DNA of 64,000 nt from Pseudomonas sp. R28(2017) (GCF_002112505.1 NZ_NEHW01000004.1:124001-188000), one strand, 5' to 3'; shown: positions 38,651 through 49,940, numbered from the stretch's first letter. Notes: generated by a model from the letters alone, not told the origin. Numbers and translations: made by a program.

Positions 38651-39655
38651 TCAAGCCTCTTGCATGAACTGCTGCCGATACTGGTTCGGCGACAACTCCG
38701 TATGCTGGCGGAACAGTCGCGCAAAGAAGCTCGCATCGTCATAGCCGACCTCATAACTGATGGTCTTGATGCTCTTGCGCGTGCTCGACAGCAGCCCCTT
38801 GGCCGTCTCGATGCGTAGCCGCTGCAGGTAGTGCAGCGGCTTGTCCCCTGTCGCCCCCTGGAAGCGGCGCATGAAGTTGCGGATGCTCATGCCATGGTTG
38901 CGGGCCACATCCTCGAAGCGGAACTTGTCGGCAAAGTGCTCCTCCAGCCAGTGCTGGATCTGCAGGATGATCAGGTCCTGGTGCAGTTTCTGGCCGCCGA
39001 AGCCCATGCGCCCTGGCGTGTAGTTGCGCTGCACCTCGTAGAGGATGTCGCGGGCCACGGCACGGGCCACGTGGGCGCCGCAGAAACGCTCGATCAGGTA
39101 GATGTACAGGTCGCAGGCTGACGTGGTGCCACCGGCGCAGTACAGGTTGTCGGCGTCGGTCAGGTGCTTGTCCTGGTTCAGGCGGATCTTCGGGAAGCGC
39201 TCGGCGAAACTGCTGAAGAAGCGCCAGTAGGTGGTCGCCTCCTTGCCGTCGAGCAGGCCGGACTCGGCCAGCCAGAACACCCCGCTGGCTTCCGCGCACA
39301 ACACCGCGCCACGGGCGTGCTGTTCACGCAGCCATGGCAGCACCTGTGGATAACGTTGCTGGAGGGTGTCGAAATCTTCCCAGAAGGCCGGGAGGATGAT
39401 CACGTCGGCATCATCGAGGCCGCCATCGACCGGCAACTGCACGTTGCTGAAGCTGTCCACCGGCTGGCCATCGGGGCTTACCAGGTGGATCTCGAACATG
39501 GGCTGCAAGCCCAGGCCCAGCTGCTTGCTGTAGCGCAGGCTGGCGAGATGGAAGAAATCCTTGGCCTGCATCAAGGTCGAAGCGAACACCTTGTCAATGG
39601 CCAGGATGCTGACGCGCCGCAACGACGCGGAGGGTTGGGTAAACATCATTGTCAT
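38651..39655 (-). CDS. GlxA-family AraC-type transcriptional regulator
   Basis: This 334-residue regulator has an N-terminal DJ-1/PfpI-like glutamine-amidotransferase-like domain (about 12-190: VSILAIDKVFASTLMQAKDF, GAVLCAEASGVFWLAESGLL, CAGGTTSACDLYIYLIERF). The C-terminal AraC double helix-turn-helix (about 230-330) includes ISYEVGYDDASFFARLFRQH. GlxA-type proteins often control catabolism of amino acids or quaternary amines; the target here is unknown. Several ATG codons cluster at 39646-39655; the first is used, with only a weak AAGAAC upstream. Confidence 0.9.
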   Translation of the reverse strand: MTMMFTQPSASLRRVSILAIDKVFASTLMQAKDFFHLASLRYSKQLGLGLQPMFEIHLVSPDGQPVDSFSNVQLPVDGGLDDADVIILPAFWEDFDTLQQRYPQVLPWLREQHARGAVLCAEASGVFWLAESGLLDGKEATTYWRFFSSFAERFPKIRLNQDKHLTDADNLYCAGGTTSACDLYIYLIERFCGAHVARAVARDILYEVQRNYTPGRMGFGGQKLHQDLIILQIQHWLEEHFADKFRFEDVARNHGMSIRNFMRRFQGATGDKPLHYLQRLRIETAKGLLSSTRKSIKTISYEVGYDDASFFARLFRQHTELSPNQYRQQFMQEA

Positions 39656-39747
39656 TGTTCTTATAGGGTAGAGTGGTCAATCACCGGCTGGATCGTCTTA
39701 TTTTTTGGCGATTGTGTCTACCCCGCACTCCCAGGTCTGCACCGAAC

Positions 39748-39777
39748 CCTGTGGGAGCGGGTTTACCCGCGAAGAAG
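39748..39777 (+). repeat. Single REP element
   Basis: The sequence GTGGGAGCGGGTTTACCCGC, extended by GAAGAAG, is a solitary REP with one changed pair in its stem, between the 3' end of the aldo/keto reductase gene and the 5' side of the GlxA-type regulator. Confidence 0.85.
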
Positions 39778-39794
39778 TCGACACCGGGTTCAGC

Positions 39795-40835
39795 TCAAGG
39801 CGCCGGGTTCGGCTGGTCCTGGTGAATCGCCTCGATCGCCGCGAGCAGCTCGTCGCTGAGGTTCAGCTGCAGGCTGTCCAGGTTGCTCTGCAGTTGCACC
39901 AGGTCAGTCGCGCCGATGATGTTGCTGGTCACGAACGGCTGCCGGGTGACGAACGCCAGGGCCATCTGCGCCGGGTCCAGGCCATGCGCCTGGGCCAATT
40001 GCACATAGCGGCTGCAGGCCGCCACGGTCTGTGGGTTGGAGTAGCGGGCGAAGCGGCTGAACAGGGTCAGGCGGCCTTTCTCTGGCCGGGCTCCTTTCTC
40101 GTACTTGCCCGAAAGCATGCCGAACGCCAGCGGCGAATAGGCCAGCAGGCCGCATTGCTCACGGATCGCCACTTCCGCCAGGCCCACTTCGAAGCTGCGG
40201 TTGAGCAGGTTGTACGGGTTCTGGATCGACACCGCCCGCGGCCAGCCACGGCTGTCGGCCAGGTGCAGGAACTTCATGGTGCCCCACGGGGTTTCGTTGG
40301 ACAGGCCGATGTGGCGGATCTTGCCGGCACGCACCTGCTCGTCGAGCACTTCGAGGGTTTCTTCCAGTGGGGTGAACAGGTCGTTGGCCAGGTGCTGGTA
40401 ACCGAGCTTGCCGAAGAAGTTGGTGCTGCGCTCCGGCCAGTGCAGCTGGTAGAGGTCGATGCGGTCGGTCTGCAGGCGCTTGAGGCTCTCGTCCAGCGCG
40501 GCAACGATGTGCTGGCGGTTGTGCTTGAGCTGGCCGTCGCGGATGTGGCTGATGCCGTTGCCGGGGCCGGCGACCTTGCTGGCCAGCACCCAGTCGTCGC
40601 GGTCGCCGTTGGCGCGGAACCAGTTGCCGATGATGCGCTCGGTGGCGGCGTAGGTCTCGGGGCGGGGCGGCACCGGGTACATCTCGGCGGTGTCGATGAA
40701 GTTGATGCCGCTGGCCTTGGCCAGCTTGATCTGCTCGAAGGCCTCGTCCTGGGTATTCTGCTCGCCCCAGGTCATGGTGCCCAGGCACAGGGCGCTGACG
40801 TCGAGGTCGGTACGGCCGAGCTTGCGGTATTCCAT
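39795..40835 (-). CDS. NADP(H)-dependent aldo/keto reductase, Tas-like
   Basis: This is a 346-residue TIM-barrel oxidoreductase. The catalytic tetrad residues are visible as Asp and Tyr in FIDTAEMYPVPPRPETY, Lys in DWVLASKVAGPG and His in DLYQLHWPERST. The long variable loop with PVPPRPET and the start MEYRKLGRTDLDVSALCLGT are typical of the Tas group. ATG at 40835 follows AAGGAG by about 10 bases. The natural substrate is not known. Confidence 0.93.
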   Translation of the reverse strand: MEYRKLGRTDLDVSALCLGTMTWGEQNTQDEAFEQIKLAKASGINFIDTAEMYPVPPRPETYAATERIIGNWFRANGDRDDWVLASKVAGPGNGISHIRDGQLKHNRQHIVAALDESLKRLQTDRIDLYQLHWPERSTNFFGKLGYQHLANDLFTPLEETLEVLDEQVRAGKIRHIGLSNETPWGTMKFLHLADSRGWPRAVSIQNPYNLLNRSFEVGLAEVAIREQCGLLAYSPLAFGMLSGKYEKGARPEKGRLTLFSRFARYSNPQTVAACSRYVQLAQAHGLDPAQMALAFVTRQPFVTSNIIGATDLVQLQSNLDSLQLNLSDELLAAIEAIHQDQPNPAP

Positions 40836-41020
40836 CGGGAAAACACTCCTTGGCAAAGAAGCCCATCAAAGCAGGTTGAAATTTTTCGCGCAATCTGGAT
40901 AATTCTGCCCCTCTCCGTGTGGCGGAAGTGATGCACCACCACGCAGGAAGAACCCCGTCGAACATTGGCGTGCCTGACCCGAGCCCCCAAAAGCGTCAGC
41001 GTTCGGCTGCGCGCTTGCCC

Positions 41021-41049
41021 TTGGCAAGCTGTGCACTATCCAGTAAGAT
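41021..41049 (+). promoter_or_regulatory. Sigma-70 promoter of rplM-rpsI
   Basis: TTGGCA (41021-41026), a spacer of 17 bases, and TAAGAT (41044-41049). The start would be near 41056, giving a short leader of about 37 bases before rplM. The -35 box overlaps a CTTGCC/GGCAAG inverted repeat. Confidence 0.72.
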
Positions 41050-41092
41050 TCGCCGTCTATTTTTCGCTGGGCGGCCTCTGAGGCTTTAGAGA

Positions 41093-41521
41093 ATGAAAAC
41101 TTTTACTGCTAAACCGGAAACAGTAAAGCGCGAGTGGTTCGTAGTTGACGCCGCTGGCCAGACCCTGGGTCGTCTGGCTACCGAAATCGCTACCCGTCTG
41201 CGTGGCAAACACAAACCAGAATACACCCCTCACGTTGACACCGGCGACTACATCGTCGTCATCAACGCTGAACAGGTTCGTGTGACTGGTGCCAAGTCTT
41301 CCGACAAAATGTACTACTCCCACTCCGGTTTCCCAGGCGGTATCAAGGAAATCAACTTCGAGAAGTTGATCGCCAAGGCCCCTGAGCGTGTTATCGAAAC
41401 CGCGGTCAAGGGCATGCTGCCTAAGAACCCGCTGGGTCGCGACATGTACCGCAAGCTGAAAGTGTACGCGGGTGCTGCTCACCCACACACTGCTCAGCAG
41501 CCTCAAGAACTGAAGATCTAA
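41093..41521 (+). CDS. rplM: 50S ribosomal protein L13
   Basis: This 142-residue L13 begins [20 protein letters not shown] and has [16 protein letters not shown] and [13 protein letters not shown] segments, with the [19 protein letters not shown]-terminal signature. It is the first gene of the conserved rplM-rpsI operon, with a 14-base spacer to rpsI. Confidence 0.98.
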
Positions 41522-41535
41522 CGGGAAAGTTCATT

Positions 41536-41928
41536 ATGTCGGCGACTCAAAATTACGGCACTGGCCGTCGCAAGACCGCAACCGCTCGCGTTTTCCTGCG
41601 TCCGGGTACTGGTAACATTTCCATCAACAACCGTTCTCTGGACGTGTTCTTCGGTCGCGAAACCGCTCGCATGGTTGTTCGCCAGCCGCTCGAGCTGACC
41701 GAAACCGTTGAGAAGTTCGACATCTACGTCACCGTTTCCGGTGGTGGTGTCAGCGGTCAGGCCGGTGCGATCCGTCACGGTATCACCCGCGCGCTGATGG
41801 AATACGACGAAACCCTGCGTGGCGCTCTGCGTCGTGCTGGCTACGTCACCCGCGACGCTCGTGAAGTCGAGCGTAAGAAAGTGGGTCTGCGTAAAGCGCG
41901 TAAGCGTCCTCAGTACTCCAAGCGTTAA
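41536..41928 (+). CDS. rpsI: 30S ribosomal protein S9
   Basis: S9 has 130 residues: [20 protein letters not shown] at the start, [19 protein letters not shown] in the middle, and the basic tail ending [17 protein letters not shown], which reaches the ribosomal P site. It is followed by a strong terminator. Confidence 0.98.
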   Translation: MSATQNYGTGRRKTATARVFLRPGTGNISINNRSLDVFFGRETARMVVRQPLELTETVEKFDIYVTVSGGGVSGQAGAIRHGITRALMEYDETLRGALRRAGYVTRDAREVERKKVGLRKARKRPQYSKR

Positions 41929-41944
41929 TACCGCTTCGGCAGTC

Positions 41945-41982
41945 GAAAAAAGCCCGGTTCCTTGGAACCGGGCTTTTTTTTG
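41945..41982 (+). terminator. Intrinsic terminator after rpsI
   Basis: AGCCCGGTTCC-TT-GGAACCGGGCT is a perfect 11-base-pair stem flanked by A and T tracts (at least seven T). Confidence 0.96.
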
Positions 41983-42078
41983 TGCTTGAACTAACCTGTC
42001 AGCATGTCGGTGACCACTTGTCGCATAGACGCAGATCAAGCAAAGCGCGGGTTATAGCTCCCTGTGGGGGTAATCACC

Positions 42079-42108
42079 TTGTCACTGTGTGGATTTGTTT
42101 CTTACCAT
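42079..42108 (+). promoter_or_regulatory. Probable promoter of petABC
   Basis: TTGTCA (42079-42084), an 18-base spacer, and TACCAT (42103-42108), about 85 bases before petA. The -35 box matches the sigma-70 consensus at five of six positions, the -10 box at four. Confidence 0.5.
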
Positions 42109-42192
42109 GGCGGCCAATTTTTAGCGCCACAGACACAACCTAAGTACAGGCCAGGTCCAACTGGCCAAGCAAAGCTGATGGGAGAGGACTGA

Positions 42193-42786
42193 ATGAGCAA
42201 TGACGGCGTCAACGCAGGCCGGCGCCGCTTCCTCGTAGCCGCGACATCCGTGGTCGGGGCAGCGGGGGCAGTGGGGGCTGCGGTACCGTTCGTGGGGTCA
42301 TGGTTTCCCAGTGCCAAGGCGAAGGCGGCCGGCGCACCGGTGAAGGTCAATATTGCCAAGGTCGAGCCGGGGCAGCAGATGGTTGCCGAGTGGCGTGGCC
42401 AGCCGGTGTTCATCGTGCGGCGAACGCAGGAGATTCTTGGCAACCTGAAGAAGATCGAAGGTGACCTCTCCGACCCCCAGTCGAAGAGTTCGGTGCAGCC
42501 GACCTATGTCGACCCCGAGGTTCGCTCGATCAAGCCGGAAATCCTCATTCTCGTCGGTCTCTGCACGCACCTGGGCTGCTCGCCGACCTTCCGCCCGGAA
42601 GTCGCGCCCGCCGACCTGGGGCCGAAGTGGGTCGGTGGCTATTTCTGCCCGTGCCACGGCTCCCACTACGACCTGGCCGGTCGTGTCTACAAGTCGCAGC
42701 CGGCGCCTCTCAACCTGCCAGTGCCGCCGCATTCTTATGAGTCGGACGACATCGTCGTCATCGGCGTCGACCAGGAGAAAGCATGA
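42193..42786 (+). CDS. petA: Cytochrome bc1 Rieske iron-sulfur subunit
   Basis: PetA carries the Rieske [2Fe-2S] cluster that takes the first electron from ubiquinol. The 197-residue protein starts with an uncleaved twin-arginine-type anchor (AGRRRFLVAATSVVGAAGAV). It has the cluster motifs CTHLGC and CPCHGS, with a Pro-rich loop (LNLPVPPH). Its stop overlaps the petB start. Confidence 0.97.
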   Translation: MSNDGVNAGRRRFLVAATSVVGAAGAVGAAVPFVGSWFPSAKAKAAGAPVKVNIAKVEPGQQMVAEWRGQPVFIVRRTQEILGNLKKIEGDLSDPQSKSSVQPTYVDPEVRSIKPEILILVGLCTHLGCSPTFRPEVAPADLGPKWVGGYFCPCHGSHYDLAGRVYKSQPAPLNLPVPPHSYESDDIVVIGVDQEKA

Positions 42787-43997
42787 TGAGCAAGTTCATG
42801 GACTGGATTGACGCTCGCTTCCCCGCCACGAAGATGTGGGAAGATCACCTGAGCAAGTATTACGCGCCCAAGAACTTCAACTTCCTGTATTTCTTCGGCT
42901 CGCTGGCGCTGCTGGTGCTGGTCAACCAGATCGTCACTGGTGTGTGGCTGACCATGAGCTTCACGCCCTCGGCGGAAGAGGCCTTCGCCTCGGTCGAGTA
43001 CATCATGCGTGACGTCGAGTACGGCTGGATCCTGCGCTATCTGCACTCCACGGGCGCCTCGGCGTTCTTCATCGTGGTCTACCTGCACATGTTCCGCGGC
43101 CTGCTCTACGGCTCCTACCAGAAGCCCCGAGAGCTGGTATGGCTGTTCGGCATGCTGATCTACCTGGCGCTGATGGCCGAAGCCTTCATGGGCTACCTGC
43201 TGCCATGGGGGCAGATGTCGTACTGGGGCGCCCAGGTGATCATCTCGCTGTTCGGCGCCATCCCGGTGATCGGCGGCGACCTGACCCAGTGGATCCGCGG
43301 TGACTACCTGATCTCGGGCATCACCCTGAACCGCTTCTTCGCCCTGCATGTGGTGGCCCTGCCGATCGTGATTCTCGGCCTGGTCGTGCTGCATATCCTG
43401 GCCCTGCACGAAGTGGGTTCGAACAACCCTGATGGTGTGGACATCAAGAAGAAAAAGGACGAAAACGGCATCCCGCTCGACGGTATTCCGTTCCACCCGT
43501 ACTACACCGTCAAGGACATCGTCGGCGTGGTGGTATTCCTCTTCGTGTTCTGCGCCGTGGTGTTCTTCTTCCCGGAAATGGGCGGTTACTTCCTGGAAAA
43601 ACCCAACTTCGAGCAGGCGAACGCGTTCAAGACGCCAGAGCATATTGCCCCTGTGTGGTACTTCACGCCGTTCTACGCAATCCTGCGCGCCGTGCCTGAC
43701 AAGCTCATGGGCGTAATCGCCATGGGCGCGGCGATCGCCGTGCTGTTCGTGCTGCCCTGGCTCGACCGCAGCCCGGTGCGTTCCATGCGCTACAAGGGCT
43801 GGATCAGCAAGGTCTTCCTGCTGGTGTTCTGCATTGCCTTCGTCATCCTCGGCATTCTCGGCGTCCTGGCCCCTACGCCTGGGCGGACCTTGCTGTCACA
43901 GGTGTGCACGGTGCTGTACTTCGCCTACTTCCTGTTGATGCCGTTCTACACAAGGCTTGAGAAGACCAAACCGGTTCCGGAAAGGGTGACTGGCTGA
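42786..43997 (+). CDS. petB: Cytochrome bc1 cytochrome b subunit
   Basis: This 403-residue inner-membrane subunit binds two b-type hemes and forms both quinone sites. It has eight or so hydrophobic helices, heme-ligand histidines in LRYLHSTGAS/YLHMFRGLLYG and in ALHVVALPIV/VVLHILALHEVGSNNP, and the Qo-site PEW-equivalent APVWYFTPFYAILR. ATG at 42786 is preferred to the adjacent ATG at 42783, since AGGAG lies at better distance. Confidence 0.97.
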   Translation: MSKFMDWIDARFPATKMWEDHLSKYYAPKNFNFLYFFGSLALLVLVNQIVTGVWLTMSFTPSAEEAFASVEYIMRDVEYGWILRYLHSTGASAFFIVVYLHMFRGLLYGSYQKPRELVWLFGMLIYLALMAEAFMGYLLPWGQMSYWGAQVIISLFGAIPVIGGDLTQWIRGDYLISGITLNRFFALHVVALPIVILGLVVLHILALHEVGSNNPDGVDIKKKKDENGIPLDGIPFHPYYTVKDIVGVVVFLFVFCAVVFFFPEMGGYFLEKPNFEQANAFKTPEHIAPVWYFTPFYAILRAVPDKLMGVIAMGAAIAVLFVLPWLDRSPVRSMRYKGWISKVFLLVFCIAFVILGILGVLAPTPGRTLLSQVCTVLYFAYFLLMPFYTRLEKTKPVPERVTG

Positions 43998-44776
43998 TGA
44001 AAAAGTTGATTGCAGTATTTTTGCTGGCAGTGATGCCTGCCTTTTCCTTCGCTGCCGAACATGGCCTGGAGCTGGACAAGGTCGACATCGACCTCACCGA
44101 CAAGGCGGCCATGCAGGACGGTGCGCGCACCTTCGCCAACTATTGCATGGGTTGCCACAGCGCCAAGTTCCAGCGTTATGAGCGGGTGGCCGATGACCTT
44201 GGCATCCCCCATGAGCTGATGCTCGAGAAGCTGGTGTTCACCGGTGCCAAGATCGGTGACCACATGCAGATCGGCATGCAGCCCAGCGATGCCAAGACCT
44301 GGTTCGGTGCCGCACCGCCTGACCTGACCCTGGTCGCCCGGGTGCGCGGTACCGACTGGCTGTACACCTACCTGCGCAGCTTCTATGAAGACAAGTCGCG
44401 CCCGTACGGGGTCAACAACAAGGTGTTCCCGAACGTCGGCATGCCCAACGTGCTGGTCGGCCTGCAGGGCAATCAGGTGGTTGGCTGCAAGCAGGTGCAG
44501 ATGGTGGTCGATGGCAAGAAGCAATTCGACCCGTTGACGGGTAGCCCGCTGACCCATGAGGCCTGCGACCAGCTGACCATTACGCCGAATTCCGGTACCC
44601 TGAACACCGAGCAGTTCGACGAGAAGGTCAAGAACCTGGTGACCTTCCTGGCCTATTCGGCCAACCCGGTCAAACTGGAAAGCCAGCGCATCGGTACCTA
44701 CGTGTTGCTGTACCTGGCTTTCTTCTTCGTATTTGCCTACTTGCTCAAGCGCGAATACTGGAAGGACGTGCACTGA
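43997..44776 (+). CDS. petC: Cytochrome bc1 cytochrome c1 subunit
   Basis: PetC passes electrons from the Rieske protein to soluble cytochrome c. The 259-residue precursor has a signal peptide cut after FSFA, the heme c site CMGCH (NYCMGCHSAKFQRY), a likely Met ligand region (VGMPNVLVGLQ), and a C-terminal membrane anchor (VLLYLAFFFVFAYLLKREYW). Its ATG overlaps the petB stop (TGATG). Confidence 0.97.
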   Translation: MKKLIAVFLLAVMPAFSFAAEHGLELDKVDIDLTDKAAMQDGARTFANYCMGCHSAKFQRYERVADDLGIPHELMLEKLVFTGAKIGDHMQIGMQPSDAKTWFGAAPPDLTLVARVRGTDWLYTYLRSFYEDKSRPYGVNNKVFPNVGMPNVLVGLQGNQVVGCKQVQMVVDGKKQFDPLTGSPLTHEACDQLTITPNSGTLNTEQFDEKVKNLVTFLAYSANPVKLESQRIGTYVLLYLAFFFVFAYLLKREYWKDVH

Positions 44777-44797
44777 TCACGCAGTAATTTCTGGTAG

Positions 44798-45517
<720 letters not shown>

Positions 45518-45527
45518 GGAGCCGTTG

Positions 45528-45959
45528 ATGAACTCCAGTCGCCCCTATCTGGTTCGAGCACTGTACGAGTGGATCGTCGACAACGATTGCACCCCCCATA
45601 TGCTGGTCAATGCCGAATTCCCGGCGGTCCAGGTGCCCCAGGGCTTCGCCAGTGATGGTCAGATCGTCCTGAATATCTCGCCGAGCGCTGTGCGCAATCT
45701 GCACATGGACAATGAGGCGGTCAGTTTCGAGGGGCGCTTCAGTGGCGTCTCCCATTCGCTGTTCGTGCCGGCGGGTGCCATTCTGGGTATCTATGCCCGG
45801 GAGAACGGCCAAGGCATGGTCTTCGAACTGGAGTCGCCGATGATGGATGGCGATGACATTGAAGACGAAGACGTCGAGCCGGATGACGATGGCCCGCCGC
45901 AAGGGGGGGGGCAGCCACCGCGCCCAAGCGGGCGACCCAGCTTGAAGGTGGTCAAGTAA
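45528..45959 (+). CDS. sspB: ClpXP adaptor SspB
   Basis: SspB (143 residues) brings ssrA-tagged proteins to ClpXP. The folded substrate-binding domain is residues 1-110 (SSRPYLVRALYEWIVDN, GQIVLNISPSAVRNL, VSFEGRFSG, VPAGAILGIYARENG). An acidic, disordered linker (DDIEDEDVEPDDD) leads to the C-terminal ClpX-binding tail RPSLKVVK. AAGGAG precedes the ATG. A poly-G run (8 G) lies in the linker at about 45905-45912, a possible slippage point. Confidence 0.96.
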   Translation: MNSSRPYLVRALYEWIVDNDCTPHMLVNAEFPAVQVPQGFASDGQIVLNISPSAVRNLHMDNEAVSFEGRFSGVSHSLFVPAGAILGIYARENGQGMVFELESPMMDGDDIEDEDVEPDDDGPPQGGGQPPRPSGRPSLKVVK

Positions 45960-45960
45960 C

Positions 45961-45991
45961 AAAAAAGGCGATCCGCATGGATCGCCTTTTT
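45961..45991. terminator. Bidirectional terminator after sspB
   Basis: AAAAAA, GGCGATCC-GCAT-GGATCGCC, TTTTT. It serves sspB and the convergent small lipoprotein gene. Confidence 0.95.
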
Positions 45992-46010
45992 GTTTGCCGC
46001 GAAGTCGTGC

Positions 46011-46229
46011 TTACAGGTCGCTGATGGTGCGGACCTGGTCACGGTTGATGCGGGTGCGCTTGCCGTCGAGCTGCTGGAACTCGTAGAAGCCCGTGTCCTT
46101 GTCAAAGCTCGGCGCGTCGACGGCCTGGATTTCGCGGCCGTCGTTGAGGGTGATCAGGCTTGGGGTGGAGCAGCCGGCCAGGGTGGCGAAGGTGCCGAAC
46201 AGCAGGGCGGGCAGCAGAAGCTTTTTCAT
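46011..46229 (-). CDS. Small YgdI/YgdR-type lipoprotein (DUF903)
   Basis: This is a 72-residue precursor with lipoprotein signal MKKLLLPALLFGTFATLAGC and a mature SH3-like part (ITLNDGREIQAVDAPSFDKD, TGFYEFQQLDGKRTRI) characteristic of the YgdI/YgdR family. Function unknown; probably outer membrane. Confidence 0.92.
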   Translation of the reverse strand: MKKLLLPALLFGTFATLAGCSTPSLITLNDGREIQAVDAPSFDKDTGFYEFQQLDGKRTRINRDQVRTISDL

Positions 46230-46308
46230 GCGGTGTTTCCTAGAAATTGGACAAGTGGAGCAAGTTGCCGCCAGTGCCGGCCAGAAGCTGGTATCGGCGG
46301 CAACCGAA

Positions 46309-47486
<1,178 letters not shown>

Positions 47487-47563
47487 TTAAGTGGGGCGGT
47501 GGCCGGCGCGACGCGCAACAGGGACCAGCCCGCGAAACATAGAGCAAAAAATACGGAGTGGGT

Positions 47564-47935
47564 TCAGCATTCGAAGGCGTTTTTCAGCCATTGCAATGGC
47601 CGGCCTGCATGGTGGCTGCCCTGCAGGGCGACAACGTCGAAGCGGCAGGGGTGATCGGCCCAGCGGGACTCCTTCTGCAGGAACAGTGTGGCGGCGAGCA
47701 CCAGCCGTTTCTGCTTGCGCCCGTCAATGCTGCCGAGGGCGCCACCGAAGTCCGCGTGCAACCGATAGCGGACTTCGACGAATACTACTGTATCGGCGTC
47801 GAGCATGACCAGATCAAGCTCGCCGCCTTTGCATCGCCAATTGCGTGCCAGCAGTTGCAGGCCCTGCCCTTGAAGGTACTCAAGGGCCTGGGTTTCTGCC
47901 GCCTGGCCGGCGCTGCTGGGCGATGCTTCGGGCAT
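47564..47935 (-). CDS. yraN: YraN family (UPF0102) nuclease-fold protein
   Basis: This 123-residue protein is related to Holliday-junction resolvase folds: GQAAETQALEYLQGQGLQLLARNWR, then GGELDLVMLDADTVVFVEVR (acidic residues of the PD-(D/E)xK core) and RFDVVALQG. ATG at 47935 overlaps the lpoA stop (TGATG). The biochemical role is not settled. Confidence 0.92.
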   Translation of the reverse strand: MPEASPSSAGQAAETQALEYLQGQGLQLLARNWRCKGGELDLVMLDADTVVFVEVRYRLHADFGGALGSIDGRKQKRLVLAATLFLQKESRWADHPCRFDVVALQGSHHAGRPLQWLKNAFEC

Positions 47936-49752
47936 CAGTGCGTGGTGTCTGGCAGGCGCTTGACCTGGCCACCAGAGAACTCGGCCCACGGCAGTTGGCG
48001 CTCGACGCGCTGGCTGGCGTTGATGCTCAGGCTGCCAGACAGGCCTTGCACACGGTTGTCCGGCAGCGCCTTGAGCTGACCCAGGCGTGGCGCCAGGCTG
48101 TAGGCGTCGACGCCCATGGCGTACAGGCGGCCGAGGCTGCCTGCGGCTTGTGGCCATTGCTGCACCACCTGCTGGCGCAGGCTGTTGCTGGTGTCGAGCA
48201 GCCACGGGGTTTCGCAGAAGCGAATGCCGTTCATGTCGTTGTACTGGTTGACGTCACCGCTGGCGCTGTACAGGTTCGAGGTGGCGTAGACCGGTACGTC
48301 ACCGGCGTACTGGAAGTTCAGGGTCGGTTTGATCTGCTGCGCCTGCTGTGGGGTCGAGGCGAGGAAGATGAAATCGATGTCCTGGCGGCGCGACGGTTGT
48401 GCTGCGATGCTGCCGCCCACGGTGCTCTGCAGGCTCTGGGCGCGGCCTTCGCTCTGGCGCAGCTGGAACAGGTTGGCGATCTGCTGGGCCAGGGCGACGG
48501 GTTGAGCGATGCGCTCGGCAGCGATGATGGTGCCGCCATTGCCTTCCCAGTCCTGGCGGAAGGCGGCCAGCACGCGGTCGCCCCACTCACCGCTCGGTAC
48601 CAGGGCCACGGCGCGGACCATGCCGTCGGCGCGGGCGCGGCGTGCCACTTCGCGGGCTTCGTCCTCGGCGGCGAGGCCGAACTGGAACAGCTGCGGCGGT
48701 GCCTTCTGGCCGGCGTCGGCGTAGTTCAGGGCGAGGGTGGTGATGGGCAGTTGCGCGTTGGCCGCGAGCTTTTTCACCAGCGGCTTTTCCAGTGGGCCGA
48801 CTACCAGCTGTACACCGTCGGCCTGGGCCTGGCGATAGAAATCGTCGAGCGAGCCGATGCGCGAGCTGTCGTACACCTGCACGGCAGGCGCTTGCCCGCC
48901 CGCCTGCTGGGCTTGGAAGTGGGCAGCCATGAAGCCGTCACGCAGGGCGCGGGCAACACCGGCCAGTGGGCCTTCCTGAGGCAGCAGCAGGGCGATCTTG
49001 GTCAGCGGCTGGCTGGCCAGTTCCTTGAGCTTGGTCAGGGCCAGCGGCAGTTGCCTGGCGGCCGGGTGGTCAGGGTGCTGCTTGCGCCAGGTTTCGATGG
49101 CGGCCTGCTGCTGCTCCAGGGTGCCGGCGCTTTTCACCGCCAGCGCCAGGCTGGTCCAGCCGGCCAGGATCTCGTTGTTGGCCGGTTGTTGCAGTTGTTC
49201 GGCCGGCAGCGAGGCGACCAGGGCCCAGGTCGCGTCATTGTTGGCGCTGGCAGCCTGGCCGCTGAGCAGCGGGCTCAGCAGCACGCGTTGCTGGGCGGCG
49301 GCCAGGGCCTGGCCGTCGGCCTCGAGGGCGGCGGCGTGGACGCTGTAGGTGCGTACCTGCTGTTGCTCAGGCAGCTCGGCGATGTGCTGCAGGCTCGGGT
49401 GGGACAGGGCGGTCAGGGCGGCCTTGGGCTGGTTGCGGCTCATGGCCAGCTCGGCGCCGAGGGTGGCGGCGAATATCTGCTGGGCCGGCTTGAGCGTGTC
49501 CATCGGCACCTGCTCGAGGATGCGTGCGGCGCGTGGGAAGTCCTTCTGCTTGTAGGCCAGGTCGGCGGCGCTCAGGCGCAGCAGGGCAGCGTCTTCGGCG
49601 GACTTGCTGGTGGCGGCCTTCTCGAGCAGTTGCTCGATGCTGGCATCCGGGGTGCGTGGCAGTTCGCCCAGGCTGGATGAGGGCGAGCTGGCGCAGGCTG
49701 CCAGCAGAGCAGCGAGGCAGAGGGCTGTGAACAGCCGCAGGCAAGCGATCAT
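47935..49752 (-). CDS. lpoA: Lipoprotein activator of PBP1a, LpoA
   Basis: LpoA is an outer-membrane lipoprotein that reaches through the periplasm to stimulate the peptidoglycan synthase PBP1a. The 605-residue precursor has a lipobox (LLAAC, signal MIACLRLFTALCLAALLAA). The N-terminal half is TPR-like helices (SAADLAYKQKDFPRAARIL). The C-terminal half is a periplasmic-binding-protein fold (KIALLLPQEGPLAGVARALR, VQLVVGPLEKPLVKKLA, FIFLASTPQQAQQIKP). It is divergent from rsmI. Confidence 0.95.
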   Translation of the reverse strand: MIACLRLFTALCLAALLAACASSPSSSLGELPRTPDASIEQLLEKAATSKSAEDAALLRLSAADLAYKQKDFPRAARILEQVPMDTLKPAQQIFAATLGAELAMSRNQPKAALTALSHPSLQHIAELPEQQQVRTYSVHAAALEADGQALAAAQQRVLLSPLLSGQAASANNDATWALVASLPAEQLQQPANNEILAGWTSLALAVKSAGTLEQQQAAIETWRKQHPDHPAARQLPLALTKLKELASQPLTKIALLLPQEGPLAGVARALRDGFMAAHFQAQQAGGQAPAVQVYDSSRIGSLDDFYRQAQADGVQLVVGPLEKPLVKKLAANAQLPITTLALNYADAGQKAPPQLFQFGLAAEDEAREVARRARADGMVRAVALVPSGEWGDRVLAAFRQDWEGNGGTIIAAERIAQPVALAQQIANLFQLRQSEGRAQSLQSTVGGSIAAQPSRRQDIDFIFLASTPQQAQQIKPTLNFQYAGDVPVYATSNLYSASGDVNQYNDMNGIRFCETPWLLDTSNSLRQQVVQQWPQAAGSLGRLYAMGVDAYSLAPRLGQLKALPDNRVQGLSGSLSINASQRVERQLPWAEFSGGQVKRLPDTTH

Positions 49753-49940
49753 GTAAAGGTCCTGTTACTCGATCAAGTTGGCCGGCAATTGTACCCAAGC
49801 GGCGGCCGGGGCGCGATCTGCCGTTGGCAGAACCTTCACTATAGGCCGCTCGCCGAGGGTCGCCGATGAAGTTCTTTGCGCCCTGTTACCGGCGCTCGGG
49901 CTACAATGGCGCCTTTGATCCGAAAGGCAGGGTGTGTGCA

